Source: Phenylobacterium sp. (lineage in GTDB: Bacteria > Pseudomonadota > Alphaproteobacteria > Caulobacterales > Caulobacteraceae). From it: a stretch of DNA of 33,614 bases. Each line of letters begins with the position of its first letter. The stretch's first letter is position 1. Below are positions 15,258 to 24,191 of this stretch, piece after piece. The notes below the pieces were generated by a model. That model did no database searches and was not told the origin of the DNA. It saw only the letters and a list, made by a program, of their open reading frames with translations. The stretch covers positions 1 to 33,614 of the forward strand of contig NZ_JAUSBZ010000022.1 in assembly GCF_030651755.1 (NCBI RefSeq). Direction: 5' to 3'. A program made the position numbers and the translations under genes.

Positions 15258-16793
15258 CTACCAGTTGCGGCAGAGGTCGTCGGGGACGTTGGTCAAACGC
15301 ACCCATTCATAGCGATCGACGGGGCCGCGGCCCTCGATCTCATAGGTCTTGTCGCGACGGGCGAAGCAGGGCCCGAATGCGTTGGGATGGGGGGCGAAGG
15401 CTTCGCCGCGCAGGATACGCGCCTCGAACTCGGCTTGAGCGGCCGGACCGATTTCGGCGCTGACCAGGGTGATCCAGGCGGCGTGGTCGAAGATCTCGCC
15501 GGCCTGGCGGGCTTCAAACATCGGGCGCAGCACGGTGTCGAGGGTGCGGGTCCCGCCAGACTGCTCGCGGATGCGGGCGTCCAGGTCTGCGAAATAGAAG
15601 GCGCCGCGGTGATAGGGGATGTGCCGGATATCCCCATCGGCGAAACCCACCGCGACGATCTCCTGTGCGGTCATGTCCTGGGCCGCCAGGCCATACAGGG
15701 CTTGCGCCGAGTTGTTGATGTGCGCCCCATAGGCGTCCACGGAGTCCAGCCCGCCGCGCAGCATCATCAGGCGGGTATAGTGGGTGGTCAGGCCTTCGGT
15801 GAACCAGCTGGTCACCCCCTGCGGCCCCACGATCCCGCCGACCCACATATGGACCATCTCGTGAATCAGGGTCTCGCGCGGCGAGGGCGCGGTCTCACCC
15901 TCCGCCAGGGCGCAGCGGGCGTACATGAAGGAGGCGCCGAGCGCCGTGCCGCCGCCGCAGGGCGCGCCGTCGACAAAGCGCATGAAGACCCGATAGGGCG
16001 GCACGGGATCGAGATAGCCGAAGGCCTTGCCCAGATAGGCGTAGGCGTCCGCCGCCCAGGCCATTTCCGCCGCGGCGTCGAAGGGCGCCCGGCCGAGCCA
16101 GGCGGCGTTGAAGCCGGCGCTGTCTCCGGCGCCTTCGTAGTGTCCAAAGGGGCCGGCCATGTACCAGCCCTGCATCAGCCGCGACGGCGGGCCGTCGATC
16201 TGCACATCGCCATCGCCGAAGGTGGTGCGTGCGCCCGATCCACCGGGCAGGTCGGCGAGGTCCCAGCTCAGATGTGAGCGGCTTGTCGCCGCGCCCCTGG
16301 GCAGCAGGAGGAAGCCTGAGCCGGCCCCGCTGAGGCCGCCACCCGAGGCCCGCAGGTCGAAGGGCGGGCCGCCCCGGCCGCCTGGGCTTCGCGCCCGGGC
16401 CACATAGGCCACCTCAACCTCGCCACTGACGGGCCGCTCGGCCGTCCAGTGGCGGAAATGGGGAAAGCCGCCAGGATGCGGCGGGTCATCTCTGAGGGTG
16501 AAGGTGATGGGGCCGGACCCGTCGCGGGCCGACAGGCTCTCGATGCGGTCAGCCACGCCCTCGACCCCGGCGTAGGTGATGGGGGCGGTGAGGTCGAAGT
16601 CTGATCCGGCCGGCAGGTCTAGGGTCCAACGGACCTCCAGTGCGTCCGCCTGCGGTTTGCTCCCGGTCACGGGCTTGATGTGGATCTGGAACGTGGCGGG
16701 CTCCGCCGCCGTGACGGGTTTGGCGCAGGCGGCCAGGGTCAGGATCGCCAGGGCGGTGGCGCCACAGCGCCGCCAGACTTGCATGCTGTTCAT
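15258..16793 (-). CDS. M61-like metallopeptidase, predicted lipoprotein, no PDZ segment
   Basis: 511 residues from the ATG at 16793, chosen because GGAGGGG precedes it by 3 bases and it gives a lipoprotein signal with lipobox LAAC (Cys23). The open frame runs on to 16910 but without signal-like sequence. The zinc motif is HEMVHMW with WFTEG downstream as the third-ligand Glu. It is paralogous to 9825-11522 (GGG.S..G..FLL.P, FNAAWLG..PFD, PPYRV..RF, CFAR). Where the paralogue has a PDZ-like domain this protein goes almost directly from FGPCFARR to YEWVRLTNVP. It would be anchored to a membrane facing the periplasm. Operon with the amidohydrolase; divergent from the S10 gene at 17042. Confidence 0.83.
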   Translation of the reverse strand: MNSMQVWRRCGATALAILTLAACAKPVTAAEPATFQIHIKPVTGSKPQADALEVRWTLDLPAGSDFDLTAPITYAGVEGVADRIESLSARDGSGPITFTLRDDPPHPGGFPHFRHWTAERPVSGEVEVAYVARARSPGGRGGPPFDLRASGGGLSGAGSGFLLLPRGAATSRSHLSWDLADLPGGSGARTTFGDGDVQIDGPPSRLMQGWYMAGPFGHYEGAGDSAGFNAAWLGRAPFDAAAEMAWAADAYAYLGKAFGYLDPVPPYRVFMRFVDGAPCGGGTALGASFMYARCALAEGETAPSPRETLIHEMVHMWVGGIVGPQGVTSWFTEGLTTHYTRLMMLRGGLDSVDAYGAHINNSAQALYGLAAQDMTAQEIVAVGFADGDIRHIPYHRGAFYFADLDARIREQSGGTRTLDTVLRPMFEARQAGEIFDHAAWITLVSAEIGPAAQAEFEARILRGEAFAPHPNAFGPCFARRDKTYEIEGRGPVDRYEWVRLTNVPDDLCRNW

Positions 16794-17041
16794 TCGCCCC
16801 TCCATCGCCAGCCCAGGGTCCTCAGGGGTGAACTCTAGCCGCAAGTCGTCGCATAGTGCTTGCGTTGTCCCCCCGCGCCCGGCAGCCAGCGCATAGTTCA
16901 TGCGCCGCAAGCGCTGGCCCCCGACGGACTGCCGCGGATTGACGCCCGATCATCCGCACAACGAAATGCTTTTCTCCAGGGCGACGCATAGGCTGATCCC
17001 CATAGCGTCCGTTCTTAGATCACCCATCGCGCGAGGCCCGC

Positions 17042-18490
17042 ATGCTGCGACATCTCCTGGTCACCCTCGCCCTCGCAGCCAGCCTGGCGAGCGCAGCTCA
17101 GGCGCAGGCGCCGGCGGCCCCTCCCGCTGCGGCGATCACCACCCATAGCGGCCTCTTCAATGGTCAGCCTGTCACCTACCGCGCGGCCGTGGAGGCCTGG
17201 CGCGTCAGTCCAGGCGAGGGGGCGGCCAGCGGCCAGATCATCACCACCAGCTATGTGCGGACGGATCCGCCGGCGGGCCCGCGGCCGGTCATCTTCCTGT
17301 TCAATGGCGGCCCGGGCGCCTCGACCACGCCCCTCCACTTCGGGGCGTTCGGGCCCAAACGACGGCTGGGTGAGGGGGCGGCCCAGCAGATGGTCGACAA
17401 TCCCGACAGCCCGCTGGACGCCGCGGACCTCGTGTTCATCGATCCGGTGGGGACGGGCTACAGCCGTCCGCTTAACCCGGATGACGGCCAGGCCTTCTGG
17501 ACGCCCACCGGCGACGCCCTTTCGGTCAAGGCGGTGATCGCCGACTGGCTTAGCGCCCACGGCCGCGAGACCTCGCCGCGCTACGTGCTGGGCCAGAGCT
17601 ATGGCACCACCCGGGCGGCCCTGATCGCTCATCATGGCGCGGACCTGAACCTGGACGGGGTGCTGCTGTTCGCCCTGGTGGCCCGGCCGCCGGGCTTCGA
17701 GATGCCCTATGTCACCAGCCTGCCCAGCTTCGCCGCCAGCGCCTGGAGCCACGGCCGCATCCCGCGAGAGGGACGCTCGGCCCAGGACGTCTATGACCAG
17801 GCCGTCCAGTTCGCCCGCACCGACTATGTCAGCGCGCTGATCGCCGGGGCGAGCCTGCCCCCGGCGGAGATGGCGGCGGTGGCCCAGGCCATGTCGGCCC
17901 TGATCGGCCTGCCCACGGACCTGATCCTGGAGAAGAACCTCCGGCTCGGCCGCGCCGACTTCTATCTCAACCTGCTGAAGGATCAGGGCCTGCGCACCGG
18001 CCAGTTGGACGCCCGTGCCACCCGGCCCCTGGACGCCCCGGCTCAGCGGCCGCCCTATGATGATCCGGGCCTCAGCTATACGCCGCCGCGCCCGCCTGGC
18101 GAGGTTACGGGCGCGCTGCCAGTTTCGGCCGCCGGCCTGAGCGCGGTGGAGTCCTATTTCAAAGAGCACCTGGGCTTCGCCACGGCCGAGATCTACGAGT
18201 CCCTGAACCTGGAGGTTAACGCCGCCTGGACCTGGGGGCAGGGGGAGGACGAGGCCAATCAGCGGCTGGCCGAGGCCATGGCCGCAAACCCCAGACTGCG
18301 GGTCTTCTGGGCCGCAGGGCTGTTTGATCTCAGCACGCCCGCCTATGCGGGCCGCTACATGCTCGATCAGGCCGGCGTGCCGGCCGAGCGGCTGACCGCG
18401 GCCCTGTTCGCCAGCGGCCACTCCGTCTTCGTCGATCCCAAGGGCCTGACGCGGCTGAGCGCGGCGGTGCGGAGCTTTGTCGCCCCCTGA
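17042..18490 (+). CDS. S10 family serine carboxypeptidase, exported
   Basis: 482 residues with a signal peptide ending near residue 22 (AQA|QA). Full catalytic triad visible: Ser186 in GQSYGT, Asp429 in AGLFDLSTP, His460 in ASGHSVF. The oxyanion segment FNGGPGAST (about 87-95) is standard. It would remove C-terminal residues from peptides in the periplasm. It is a paralogue of the partial gene at 1-1304, from which it differs by a normal FNGGPG loop. It is divergent from the M61-like lipoprotein gene, with 248 bases between them in which I see no clear promoter. A different transcription unit probably starts after it, 82 bases on. Confidence 0.93.
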   Translation: MLRHLLVTLALAASLASAAQAQAPAAPPAAAITTHSGLFNGQPVTYRAAVEAWRVSPGEGAASGQIITTSYVRTDPPAGPRPVIFLFNGGPGASTTPLHFGAFGPKRRLGEGAAQQMVDNPDSPLDAADLVFIDPVGTGYSRPLNPDDGQAFWTPTGDALSVKAVIADWLSAHGRETSPRYVLGQSYGTTRAALIAHHGADLNLDGVLLFALVARPPGFEMPYVTSLPSFAASAWSHGRIPREGRSAQDVYDQAVQFARTDYVSALIAGASLPPAEMAAVAQAMSALIGLPTDLILEKNLRLGRADFYLNLLKDQGLRTGQLDARATRPLDAPAQRPPYDDPGLSYTPPRPPGEVTGALPVSAAGLSAVESYFKEHLGFATAEIYESLNLEVNAAWTWGQGEDEANQRLAEAMAANPRLRVFWAAGLFDLSTPAYAGRYMLDQAGVPAERLTAALFASGHSVFVDPKGLTRLSAAVRSFVAP

Positions 18491-18572
18491 ACGTCCGGCG
18501 TTTCTGTCGAATGGCTTGACGGACGCAGGGGCGCCCTGGGGAAGGTTCTTCCAAAGACGACGGGAGGACGCC

Positions 18573-19355
18573 ATGGCCTACGACTTCATCTCCGTAGAGC
18601 GGGACGGGCCGGTGACGGTGGTCACGCTGAACCGGCCCGAGGTGATGAACGCCCTGCATTCGCCGGCCCACCACGAGTTGCATGCGGCCTTTGACGCCTT
18701 CGCCGCCGATCCTGACCAGTGGGTGGCCATTGTCACCGGGGCGGGCGAGCGGGCCTTTTCGGCCGGCAACGATCTCAAGCATCAGGCCACCGGCGGGGGC
18801 ATGGGCCTGCCGGCCTCAGGATTTGCGGGCCTCACCGAGCGGTTCGACCTGACCAAGCCGCTGATCGCCGCAGTCAATGGCGTGGCCATGGGCGGCGGCT
18901 TCGAGATTGCGCTGGCCTGTGACCTGATCATCGCCGCCGAGACCGCCACTTTCGCCCTGCCCGAGCCCCGCGTCGGCCTGGCCGCCCTGGCCGGAGGCCT
19001 GCACCGCCTGCCGCGCCAGATCGGCGAGAAGCAGGCCATGGGCATGATCCTCACCGGTCGGCGGGTCAGCGCCGCGGAGGGCCGCGAACTGGGCTTCGTC
19101 AACGAGGTGGTCCCGGCCGCCGAGCTGATGACCGCGGCCAGACGCTGGGCCACACAGATCTGCGAGCTGTCGCCCATGTCGATCCGCGCCTCCAAGGAGG
19201 CGGTGTTCAAGGGGCTGGATGAGCCGAGTCTGCAGGCGGCCATGGCCGCGCAGATGCGCTATCCGGCGATTTCAGCCATGTTGCGGTCCGAGGACTTCAA
19301 GGAGGGGCCGATGGCCTTCGCCCAGAAACGTCCGCCGCAATGGAAGGGCCGCTAG
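18573..19355 (+). CDS. Enoyl-CoA hydratase/isomerase family protein
   Basis: 260 residues from the ATG at 18573 (GGGAGG ribosome site); an upstream in-frame start at 18477 overlaps the S10 gene and lacks support. Crotonase landmarks: the oxyanion-hole segments AFSAGNDLK and NGVAMGGGFE, the first acidic residue in GGGFEIALACD and the second in LPEPRVGLAALAGG, then LTGRRVSAAEGRELGFVNEVV. The family hydrates or isomerises enoyl-CoA thioesters. The LPEPRVGL...GG..RLPR pattern is closer to CaiD-like hydratases than to the classic fatty-acid enzyme (weak inference). First gene of a probable operon with a GMC oxidoreductase 59 bases downstream. Confidence 0.92.
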   Translation: MAYDFISVERDGPVTVVTLNRPEVMNALHSPAHHELHAAFDAFAADPDQWVAIVTGAGERAFSAGNDLKHQATGGGMGLPASGFAGLTERFDLTKPLIAAVNGVAMGGGFEIALACDLIIAAETATFALPEPRVGLAALAGGLHRLPRQIGEKQAMGMILTGRRVSAAEGRELGFVNEVVPAAELMTAARRWATQICELSPMSIRASKEAVFKGLDEPSLQAAMAAQMRYPAISAMLRSEDFKEGPMAFAQKRPPQWKGR

Positions 19356-19414
19356 GTCCGAGATTTCAAGTCAGGGCGTAAGCCCGAAGAAGACGCGTTT
19401 TGGGGAGGGCGGTC

Positions 19415-21073
19415 ATGGACCGGTACGACTACATCATCATCGGCGCAGGCTCGGCGGGCTGCGTGCTCGCCAACCGGCTCAGCGAGAACCCGGCCACCAA
19501 GGTCCTGTTGCTTGAGGCTGGCGGCCGCGACAACTCCATCATGGTCAAGATGCCGGCCGGTGTCGGCGGGCTGATCGGCAAGGAGGGGCCGCACAACTGG
19601 GGCTTCTGGACCGAAGCCGAGCCGAACCTGAATGACCGCAAGCTCTGGTGGCCCCGGGGCCGTGGCTGGGGCGGCTCGTCCTCGATCAACGGCATGATCT
19701 ATATCCGCGGCCATGCGCGGGACTATGACCAGTGGCGCCAGATGGGCCTGGCCGGCTGGTCCTATGCCGAGGTTCTGCCCTACTTCAAACGCTCCGAGGC
19801 CCTGGAGGGCGGCGGCGACGCCTGGCACGGGGGCGATGGCCCGCTGAAGGTGTCCAAGGCGTCCTCGCCCAATCCGATCTATGCGGCGACCATCGAGGCG
19901 GGCCGTCAGGCGGGCCACCCGATCACCAAGGATTTCAATGGCTTCCAGCAGGAAGGCTGGGGTCCCTATCAGCTGACGATCCATGACGGCCAGCGCTGGA
20001 GCGCCGCGCGGGGTTACCTGCACCCGGCCCTGAAGCGGCCGAACCTGACCTGCCTGACCGGCGCGCGCACCACCCGCATCGTCATCGAGAACGGTCGCGC
20101 GGTCGGCGTCGAGTACATGGACGACAAGACCAAGGCCAAGACCATCGTCCACGCTGACGCCGAGGTTCTGCTCTGCGCCGGCGCCGTGCAGTCGCCGCAG
20201 ATCCTGCAGCTGTCGGGCATCGGCGATTCCGAGGAACTGGCCGCCCATGGCATCGCCACCGTACATGAGCTGAAAGGGGTCGGCGCCAATCTGCAGGACC
20301 ACCTGGACGTGACCCTGTCCTGGGAATGCCCCCTGCCGATCACCGCCTTCTCCATGCGCAAGGGTCTGATCAAGACCCTGGGCGTGGGCATGAACTATGT
20401 GTTCTTCAACAAGGGGCCTGGCCGCCAGCAGTTCCTGGAATCGGGCGCCTTTCTGCGCTCGCGCCCGGACCTCGACCGGCCCGACCTGCAGATCCACTGC
20501 GTCCTGGCCATCATGCAGGACCATGGCAAGGTGGCGGTGGCCAAGGACGGCTTCACCTTCCATGTCTGCCAGCTGCGTCCGGAAAGCCGTGGGCGGGTGG
20601 GGCTGCGCTCGGCCGATCCGATGGACCATCCGGCCATCTTCGCCAACTACCTGGCCACCGAGGAGGACCGCCGCGCCATTCGCGAGGGGGTCAAGATGAT
20701 GCGCGAGGTCGCCCGCCAGAGCGCCCTCGATCCCTATCGCGGTCCGGAATTCTCGCCAGGCGAGGCGGTGCAGACCGATGAGGAGATCGACGCCTGGATC
20801 CGTCGGACGTCCGAAACCATCTACCACCCGGTGGGCACCTGTAAGATGGGCGCCGATGGGGACGCCATGGCCGTGGTCGACGCCGAGCTGAAGGTCCGGG
20901 GCTTGAGTGGACTGCGGGTCATCGACGCCTCGGTGATGCCGACCCTGGTGGGGGGCAACACCAATGCGCCCACCATCATGATCGCGGAGAAGGCTTCGGA
21001 TATGATCCTCGGGCGTCCGGCCCTGCCGGCCGACGAGGCGCCGGTCTATGCGGACGGTCAGCAGGCCGCCTGA
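19415..21073 (+). CDS. GMC-family FAD-dependent alcohol/choline dehydrogenase-like oxidoreductase
   Basis: 552 residues from the ATG at 19415 after GGGGAGGG. N-terminal FAD-binding IIIGAGSAGCVLANRLSE with the Glu of LLLEAGG; GMC signature 1 in GRGWGGSSSINGMIYIRGH; signature 2 in GAVQSPQILQLSGIG; the catalytic His in YHPVGTCKMG and Asn in NTNAPTIMIAEKAS. The family oxidises primary alcohols such as choline, aliphatic alcohols or polyethylene glycol to aldehydes, passing electrons to oxygen or an acceptor. No signal peptide is seen, so it is probably cytoplasmic. Placed between enoyl-CoA hydratase and aldo/keto reductase genes, it suggests a small alcohol/acyl catabolic unit. Confidence 0.94.
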   Translation: MDRYDYIIIGAGSAGCVLANRLSENPATKVLLLEAGGRDNSIMVKMPAGVGGLIGKEGPHNWGFWTEAEPNLNDRKLWWPRGRGWGGSSSINGMIYIRGHARDYDQWRQMGLAGWSYAEVLPYFKRSEALEGGGDAWHGGDGPLKVSKASSPNPIYAATIEAGRQAGHPITKDFNGFQQEGWGPYQLTIHDGQRWSAARGYLHPALKRPNLTCLTGARTTRIVIENGRAVGVEYMDDKTKAKTIVHADAEVLLCAGAVQSPQILQLSGIGDSEELAAHGIATVHELKGVGANLQDHLDVTLSWECPLPITAFSMRKGLIKTLGVGMNYVFFNKGPGRQQFLESGAFLRSRPDLDRPDLQIHCVLAIMQDHGKVAVAKDGFTFHVCQLRPESRGRVGLRSADPMDHPAIFANYLATEEDRRAIREGVKMMREVARQSALDPYRGPEFSPGEAVQTDEEIDAWIRRTSETIYHPVGTCKMGADGDAMAVVDAELKVRGLSGLRVIDASVMPTLVGGNTNAPTIMIAEKASDMILGRPALPADEAPVYADGQQAA

Positions 21074-21100
21074 TCACGGGAAACGAGAGGGAGGCCGCTC

Positions 21101-22051
21101 ATGGAGCTGCGCAGACTGGGACGCTCGGACCTGAAGATCGCCCCGCTGATGCTGGGGACCAACGTCTTTGGCTGGACGGCCGATGAGAAGACCTCCTTCT
21201 CGATCCTCGACGCCTTTGTGGACGCGGGCTTCAACGCCGTCGACACCGCTGATGTCTATTCCCGCTGGTCTCCGGCCGGCGCCGGAGCCTCGGAGACGGT
21301 CATCGGAAACTGGCTGGCCCAGGGCGGCCGGCGCGACAGGATCGTGCTGGCCACCAAGGTCGGCTCCGAGATGGGCGAGGGGATGAAGGGCCTCTCGGCC
21401 GCCTATATCGAACAGGCGGTGGAGGCCTCGCTCAAGCGGCTGAAGACCGACGTCATCGACCTTTATCAGTCCCATCGGGACGATCCGAACACCCCCCAGG
21501 ATGAAACCGCTGAAGCCTATGCCCGGCTGATCAAGGCCGGCAAGGTCCGGGCGGTGGGCTCGTCCAACTTCTCAGCCGAGCGGCTGAAGTCGGCGGTCGA
21601 GGCCGCAGCAGGCGTTGGCGCGCCGCGCTATGAGAGCGAGCAGCCCCTCTACAACCTCTATGACCGGGCGGGGTTCGAGGGGGCGCTGCAGCAGCTCTGC
21701 CTCGACGAAGAGATCGGCGTCATCCCCTTCTACGGGCTGGCCAGCGGCTTCCTGACGGGCAAGTACCGCACGGAGGCCGATCTCGGAAAAAGCCCCCGGG
21801 GCGGCGGGGCCAAGAAGTACATGACCCCGCGCGGCATGCAGATCCTGGGCGCCCTGGACGAGGTGGCCGGCGGTCATGGGGCGACGCCGGCCCAGGTGGC
21901 CCTGGCCTGGGTCATGGCGCAGCCGGGCCTCACCGCCACCATCGCCAGCGCCACCAGCGTGGCCCAACTGCAGGAGCTGATGGGTGCGGCCGAGCTCTCG
22001 TTGAGCGCCGAGGACCTCAAGGCGCTGGACGCCGCGAGCGCGCCGGACTGA
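21101..22051 (+). CDS. Aldo/keto reductase
   Basis: 316 residues, with GAGGGAGG upstream of the ATG at 21101. The AKR tetrad is visible: Asp in NAVDTADVYS with Tyr four residues on, Lys in LATKVGSEMG, His in YQSHRDD. The C-terminal NADPH-binding stretch (TIASATSVAQLQELMGAAELSLS) fits. It resembles the YajO/YghZ-like group of AKRs. It would reduce aldehydes or ketones with NADPH, or run in reverse. It follows the GMC gene by 27 bases, so probably the same operon; substrate unknown. Confidence 0.93.
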   Translation: MELRRLGRSDLKIAPLMLGTNVFGWTADEKTSFSILDAFVDAGFNAVDTADVYSRWSPAGAGASETVIGNWLAQGGRRDRIVLATKVGSEMGEGMKGLSAAYIEQAVEASLKRLKTDVIDLYQSHRDDPNTPQDETAEAYARLIKAGKVRAVGSSNFSAERLKSAVEAAAGVGAPRYESEQPLYNLYDRAGFEGALQQLCLDEEIGVIPFYGLASGFLTGKYRTEADLGKSPRGGGAKKYMTPRGMQILGALDEVAGGHGATPAQVALAWVMAQPGLTATIASATSVAQLQELMGAAELSLSAEDLKALDAASAPD

Positions 22052-22273
22052 GCCTCGGTTGACTTCATCGGGGCTTGATGGGCTTGCTGGCCTATGCTGA
22101 GCGCACGCGCAAATCGGATCCGGATCCGGGGGAAGGACCTCGCGGCAGGCTTCCCGCCCCGGGCCTGTGCTGTGCGCCAGCCGAGTCCGGGGACATTTCC
22201 GCACCGCTGAAATCCGGAACGAGCGTCAGGCCGTTTCGGCCGCCTGCTCCCTTTGTTGTTCTGGACGTTCTCA

Positions 22274-22699
22274 ATGCCGGCTTCGTCTCTGGCCGCCGCG
22301 CGGCCCAATATCATCCTCAGTGAAACCGATGCGGACCGCATCACCGACCTGGCGCTGGGCGCCCGGCAGAGGGCGCCCGACGTCGCCCGCCTGCTGCTGG
22401 AAGAGGTCGAGCGCGCCGAGGTGCGCCCGGACGCCGAGACGCCGGCCGATATCGCCGGCATGGGCGCGCGGGTCGAATTCGTCGATCAGACCCACGGGGA
22501 GGCCCGCGCCGTGACCCTGGTCTACCCGGCCGAGGCCGACATCGCTGCGGGGCGGATCTCGATCCTCACCCCCGTGGGCGCGGGGCTGCTGGGCCTTCGG
22601 CCTGGCCAGGCGATCCAGTGGCCGGACCGGGACGGACACGAGCGGGAACTGCGGGTCGTGAGCGTACGACGGGCCGGTCCCATGACGTCCCAGACATGA
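22274..22699 (+). CDS. Rnk / GreA-GreB C-terminal domain protein
   Basis: 141 residues from the ATG at 22274. The N-terminal helical part (IILSETDADRITDLALGAR...DVARLLLEEVERAE) is followed by the GreA/GreB C-terminal fold (GARVEFVDQTHGEARAVTLVYPAEAD...ISILTPVGAGLLGLRPGQAIQW). This is the layout of Rnk, regulator of nucleoside diphosphate kinase, which binds RNA polymerase like a Gre factor but lacks the long coiled coil. The ribosome site is weak, and an in-frame TTG 7 codons upstream is possible. The 222 bases before it contain no gene I can support. TauE/SafE follows 12 bases after its stop. Confidence 0.85.
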   Translation: MPASSLAAARPNIILSETDADRITDLALGARQRAPDVARLLLEEVERAEVRPDAETPADIAGMGARVEFVDQTHGEARAVTLVYPAEADIAAGRISILTPVGAGLLGLRPGQAIQWPDRDGHERELRVVSVRRAGPMTSQT

Positions 22700-22711
22700 G
22701 CTGAACCGCCG

Positions 22712-23464
22712 GTGCTGACCGATCCGCTTTTCTACGCCCTGGCCATTCCGGCCGTGATCCTGCTGGGCCTGGCCAAGGGCGGGTTCGCCGGCGTGGGCGC
22801 CATCTCCCTGCCGCTGCTCGCCCTGGCCATCTCGCCGGTGCAGGCCGCCGCCATCCTGTTGCCGGTGCTGATCCTGCAGGATGTGGTTGGCGTCTGGGCC
22901 TTCCGGCGCAGCTGGGACCGCAGCATCCTGATGTTGATGATCCCCTCGGCGGCGGTGGGGATCGGCCTGGGCTATCTGCTGGCCGCCCGGGTCTCGGCCA
23001 CCGCCGTGCTGGCGGTCCTGGGGGCCATCAGCATCGTCTTCGCTTTGCACCGGCTGTGGCTGGTCCGGGGCGGCGGGGTGCAGGCGCCCAAGAATGCGCC
23101 CCTGGCGCTGGGCGCCCTGCTGGGGGCGGCGTCGGGCTTCACCAGCCAGATCGCCCATGCCGGTCAGCCGCCGTTCCAGATGTGGGTTTTGCCGAAGAAC
23201 CTGCCGCCGCCGGTTCTGGTGGGGACGACCGCGATCTTCTTTGCGGTGATCAACTGGATCAAGGTCCCGGCCTATCTGGCGCTCGGCCAGTTCACGGCCC
23301 AGAACCTGATGACGGCGGCGGTGCTCGCGCCGCTGGCCATCGTCTCGACCTTCGCCGGCGTCTGGCTGGTGCGGCGGATCAAGGCCGAGCAGTTCTACAC
23401 CGCCATCTATGTCCTGATGATCCTGGTGGGCGCCCAACTGCTGTGGAAGGCCCTGGCGGGCTGA
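22712..23464 (+). CDS. TauE/SafE family sulfite/sulfonate-type membrane permease
   Basis: 250 residues with about eight hydrophobic segments and the family's duplicated pattern: LGLAKGGFAGVGAISLPLLAL near the N-terminus and GAASGFTSQIAHAGQPPFQMWVLP in the second half. Relatives move sulfite, sulfoacetate or similar organic anions across the inner membrane. The start is GTG at 22712 with no good ribosome site, so it may depend on the Rnk-like gene just upstream. It converges with the PAS protein gene; the two stop codons are 7 bases apart. Confidence 0.9.
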   Translation: MLTDPLFYALAIPAVILLGLAKGGFAGVGAISLPLLALAISPVQAAAILLPVLILQDVVGVWAFRRSWDRSILMLMIPSAAVGIGLGYLLAARVSATAVLAVLGAISIVFALHRLWLVRGGGVQAPKNAPLALGALLGAASGFTSQIAHAGQPPFQMWVLPKNLPPPVLVGTTAIFFAVINWIKVPAYLALGQFTAQNLMTAAVLAPLAIVSTFAGVWLVRRIKAEQFYTAIYVLMILVGAQLLWKALAG

Positions 23465-23471
23465 GGCGCGC

Positions 23472-24023
23472 TCAGGCGATCCGGCGGCCGTCGATGGCCG
23501 CCAGCCGCAGGCGAGGGGCCTCCTCGTTGGCGGGGCCGCCCTTACGTATGTCTTCGAGTGAAAAGCTCAGGACGGGCTTCTCACGGAGGCGGGCCACCAT
23601 GGCGAGCGGCTGATAGAGGCCCAGGAACCGGTCGGGTCCATTCTCCGGTCCGGCCAGGGGCGCGAACAGCATCTCCATGCCGATGGCCACGCCCTCCGCA
23701 TGGGCCTTGGCCGTCACGACGATGGGCTCGGGTCGACGTCGCGCCATCTCCAGGGCGGTCTGCAGATCCATGCGGTCCTTGGCGCCAAACAGCGACAGCG
23801 CGTTCTGCTGGCGCAGGTCGCGCTGGTGCAGCTCGGTGACAAGACCGCCGGCCAGACGGATCGGATAGATACCCGAACACACCCGGCCCAGCATGACGAC
23901 CTGGGGCAGGAGGTCAGCGAAATCGGCAGGACTGATGGAGGTGCGCGGCGGCGGCGCGCCGGGCCGGGCGCGCGTTCGCCAATAGTCTATCAACCGTTCC
24001 GTGTTTGGATGGCACATCGACAT
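23472..24023 (-). CDS. PAS-type sensor-domain protein
   Basis: 183 residues from the ATG at 24023 (24017 is the alternative). Layout NTERLIDYWR near the start, then a PAS-like body (SGIYPIRLAGGLVTELHQRDLRQQNALSLFGAKDR...EPIVVTAKAHAEG...MLFAPLAGPENGPDRFLGLYQPL). It matches the single-domain PAS proteins common in Caulobacter, Phenylobacterium and Sphingomonas (established from general family knowledge, not searched). No output domain is visible, so it would bind a ligand or partner in the cytoplasm. The frame stays open to 24416 but that part is a shadow of the divergent gene. 168 bases separate its start from the divergent exported Cys/Pro protein. Confidence 0.8.
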   Translation of the reverse strand: MSMCHPNTERLIDYWRTRARPGAPPPRTSISPADFADLLPQVVMLGRVCSGIYPIRLAGGLVTELHQRDLRQQNALSLFGAKDRMDLQTALEMARRRPEPIVVTAKAHAEGVAIGMEMLFAPLAGPENGPDRFLGLYQPLAMVARLREKPVLSFSLEDIRKGGPANEEAPRLRLAAIDGRRIA

Positions 24024-24191
24024 CGCTGCGCGGCTCCCATCGCGGCCGAGATTGACCGCATGGGGCTTGCAGAAGGATTCGGGCCAGGCCGCCGTTGTCC
24101 CCATCCGGGACATCCTGGCCGCAGACCCCTCGAGACGGGGATTTGCGGCCTGAAATTTGCAGGGCTCGTCAGTAGAGAGTTGGAGGCCGGA

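Noticed and set aside
16794-16910. N-terminal extension of the second M61-like gene
   Set aside because: No signal-like sequence; the internal ATG with GGAGGGG yields a proper lipoprotein signal.
17015-18574. 519-codon frame antisense to the S10 gene
   Set aside because: The plus strand has an unambiguous complete S10 protein with triad; the antisense product is low-complexity.
19352-20827. 491-codon frame antisense to the GMC oxidoreductase gene
   Set aside because: Same shadow effect; GMC signatures settle the coding strand.
22052-22273. Small ORF (from about 22075) between the aldo/keto reductase and Rnk-like genes
   Set aside because: Product is low-complexity and runs into the Rnk frame; no ribosome site or domain.
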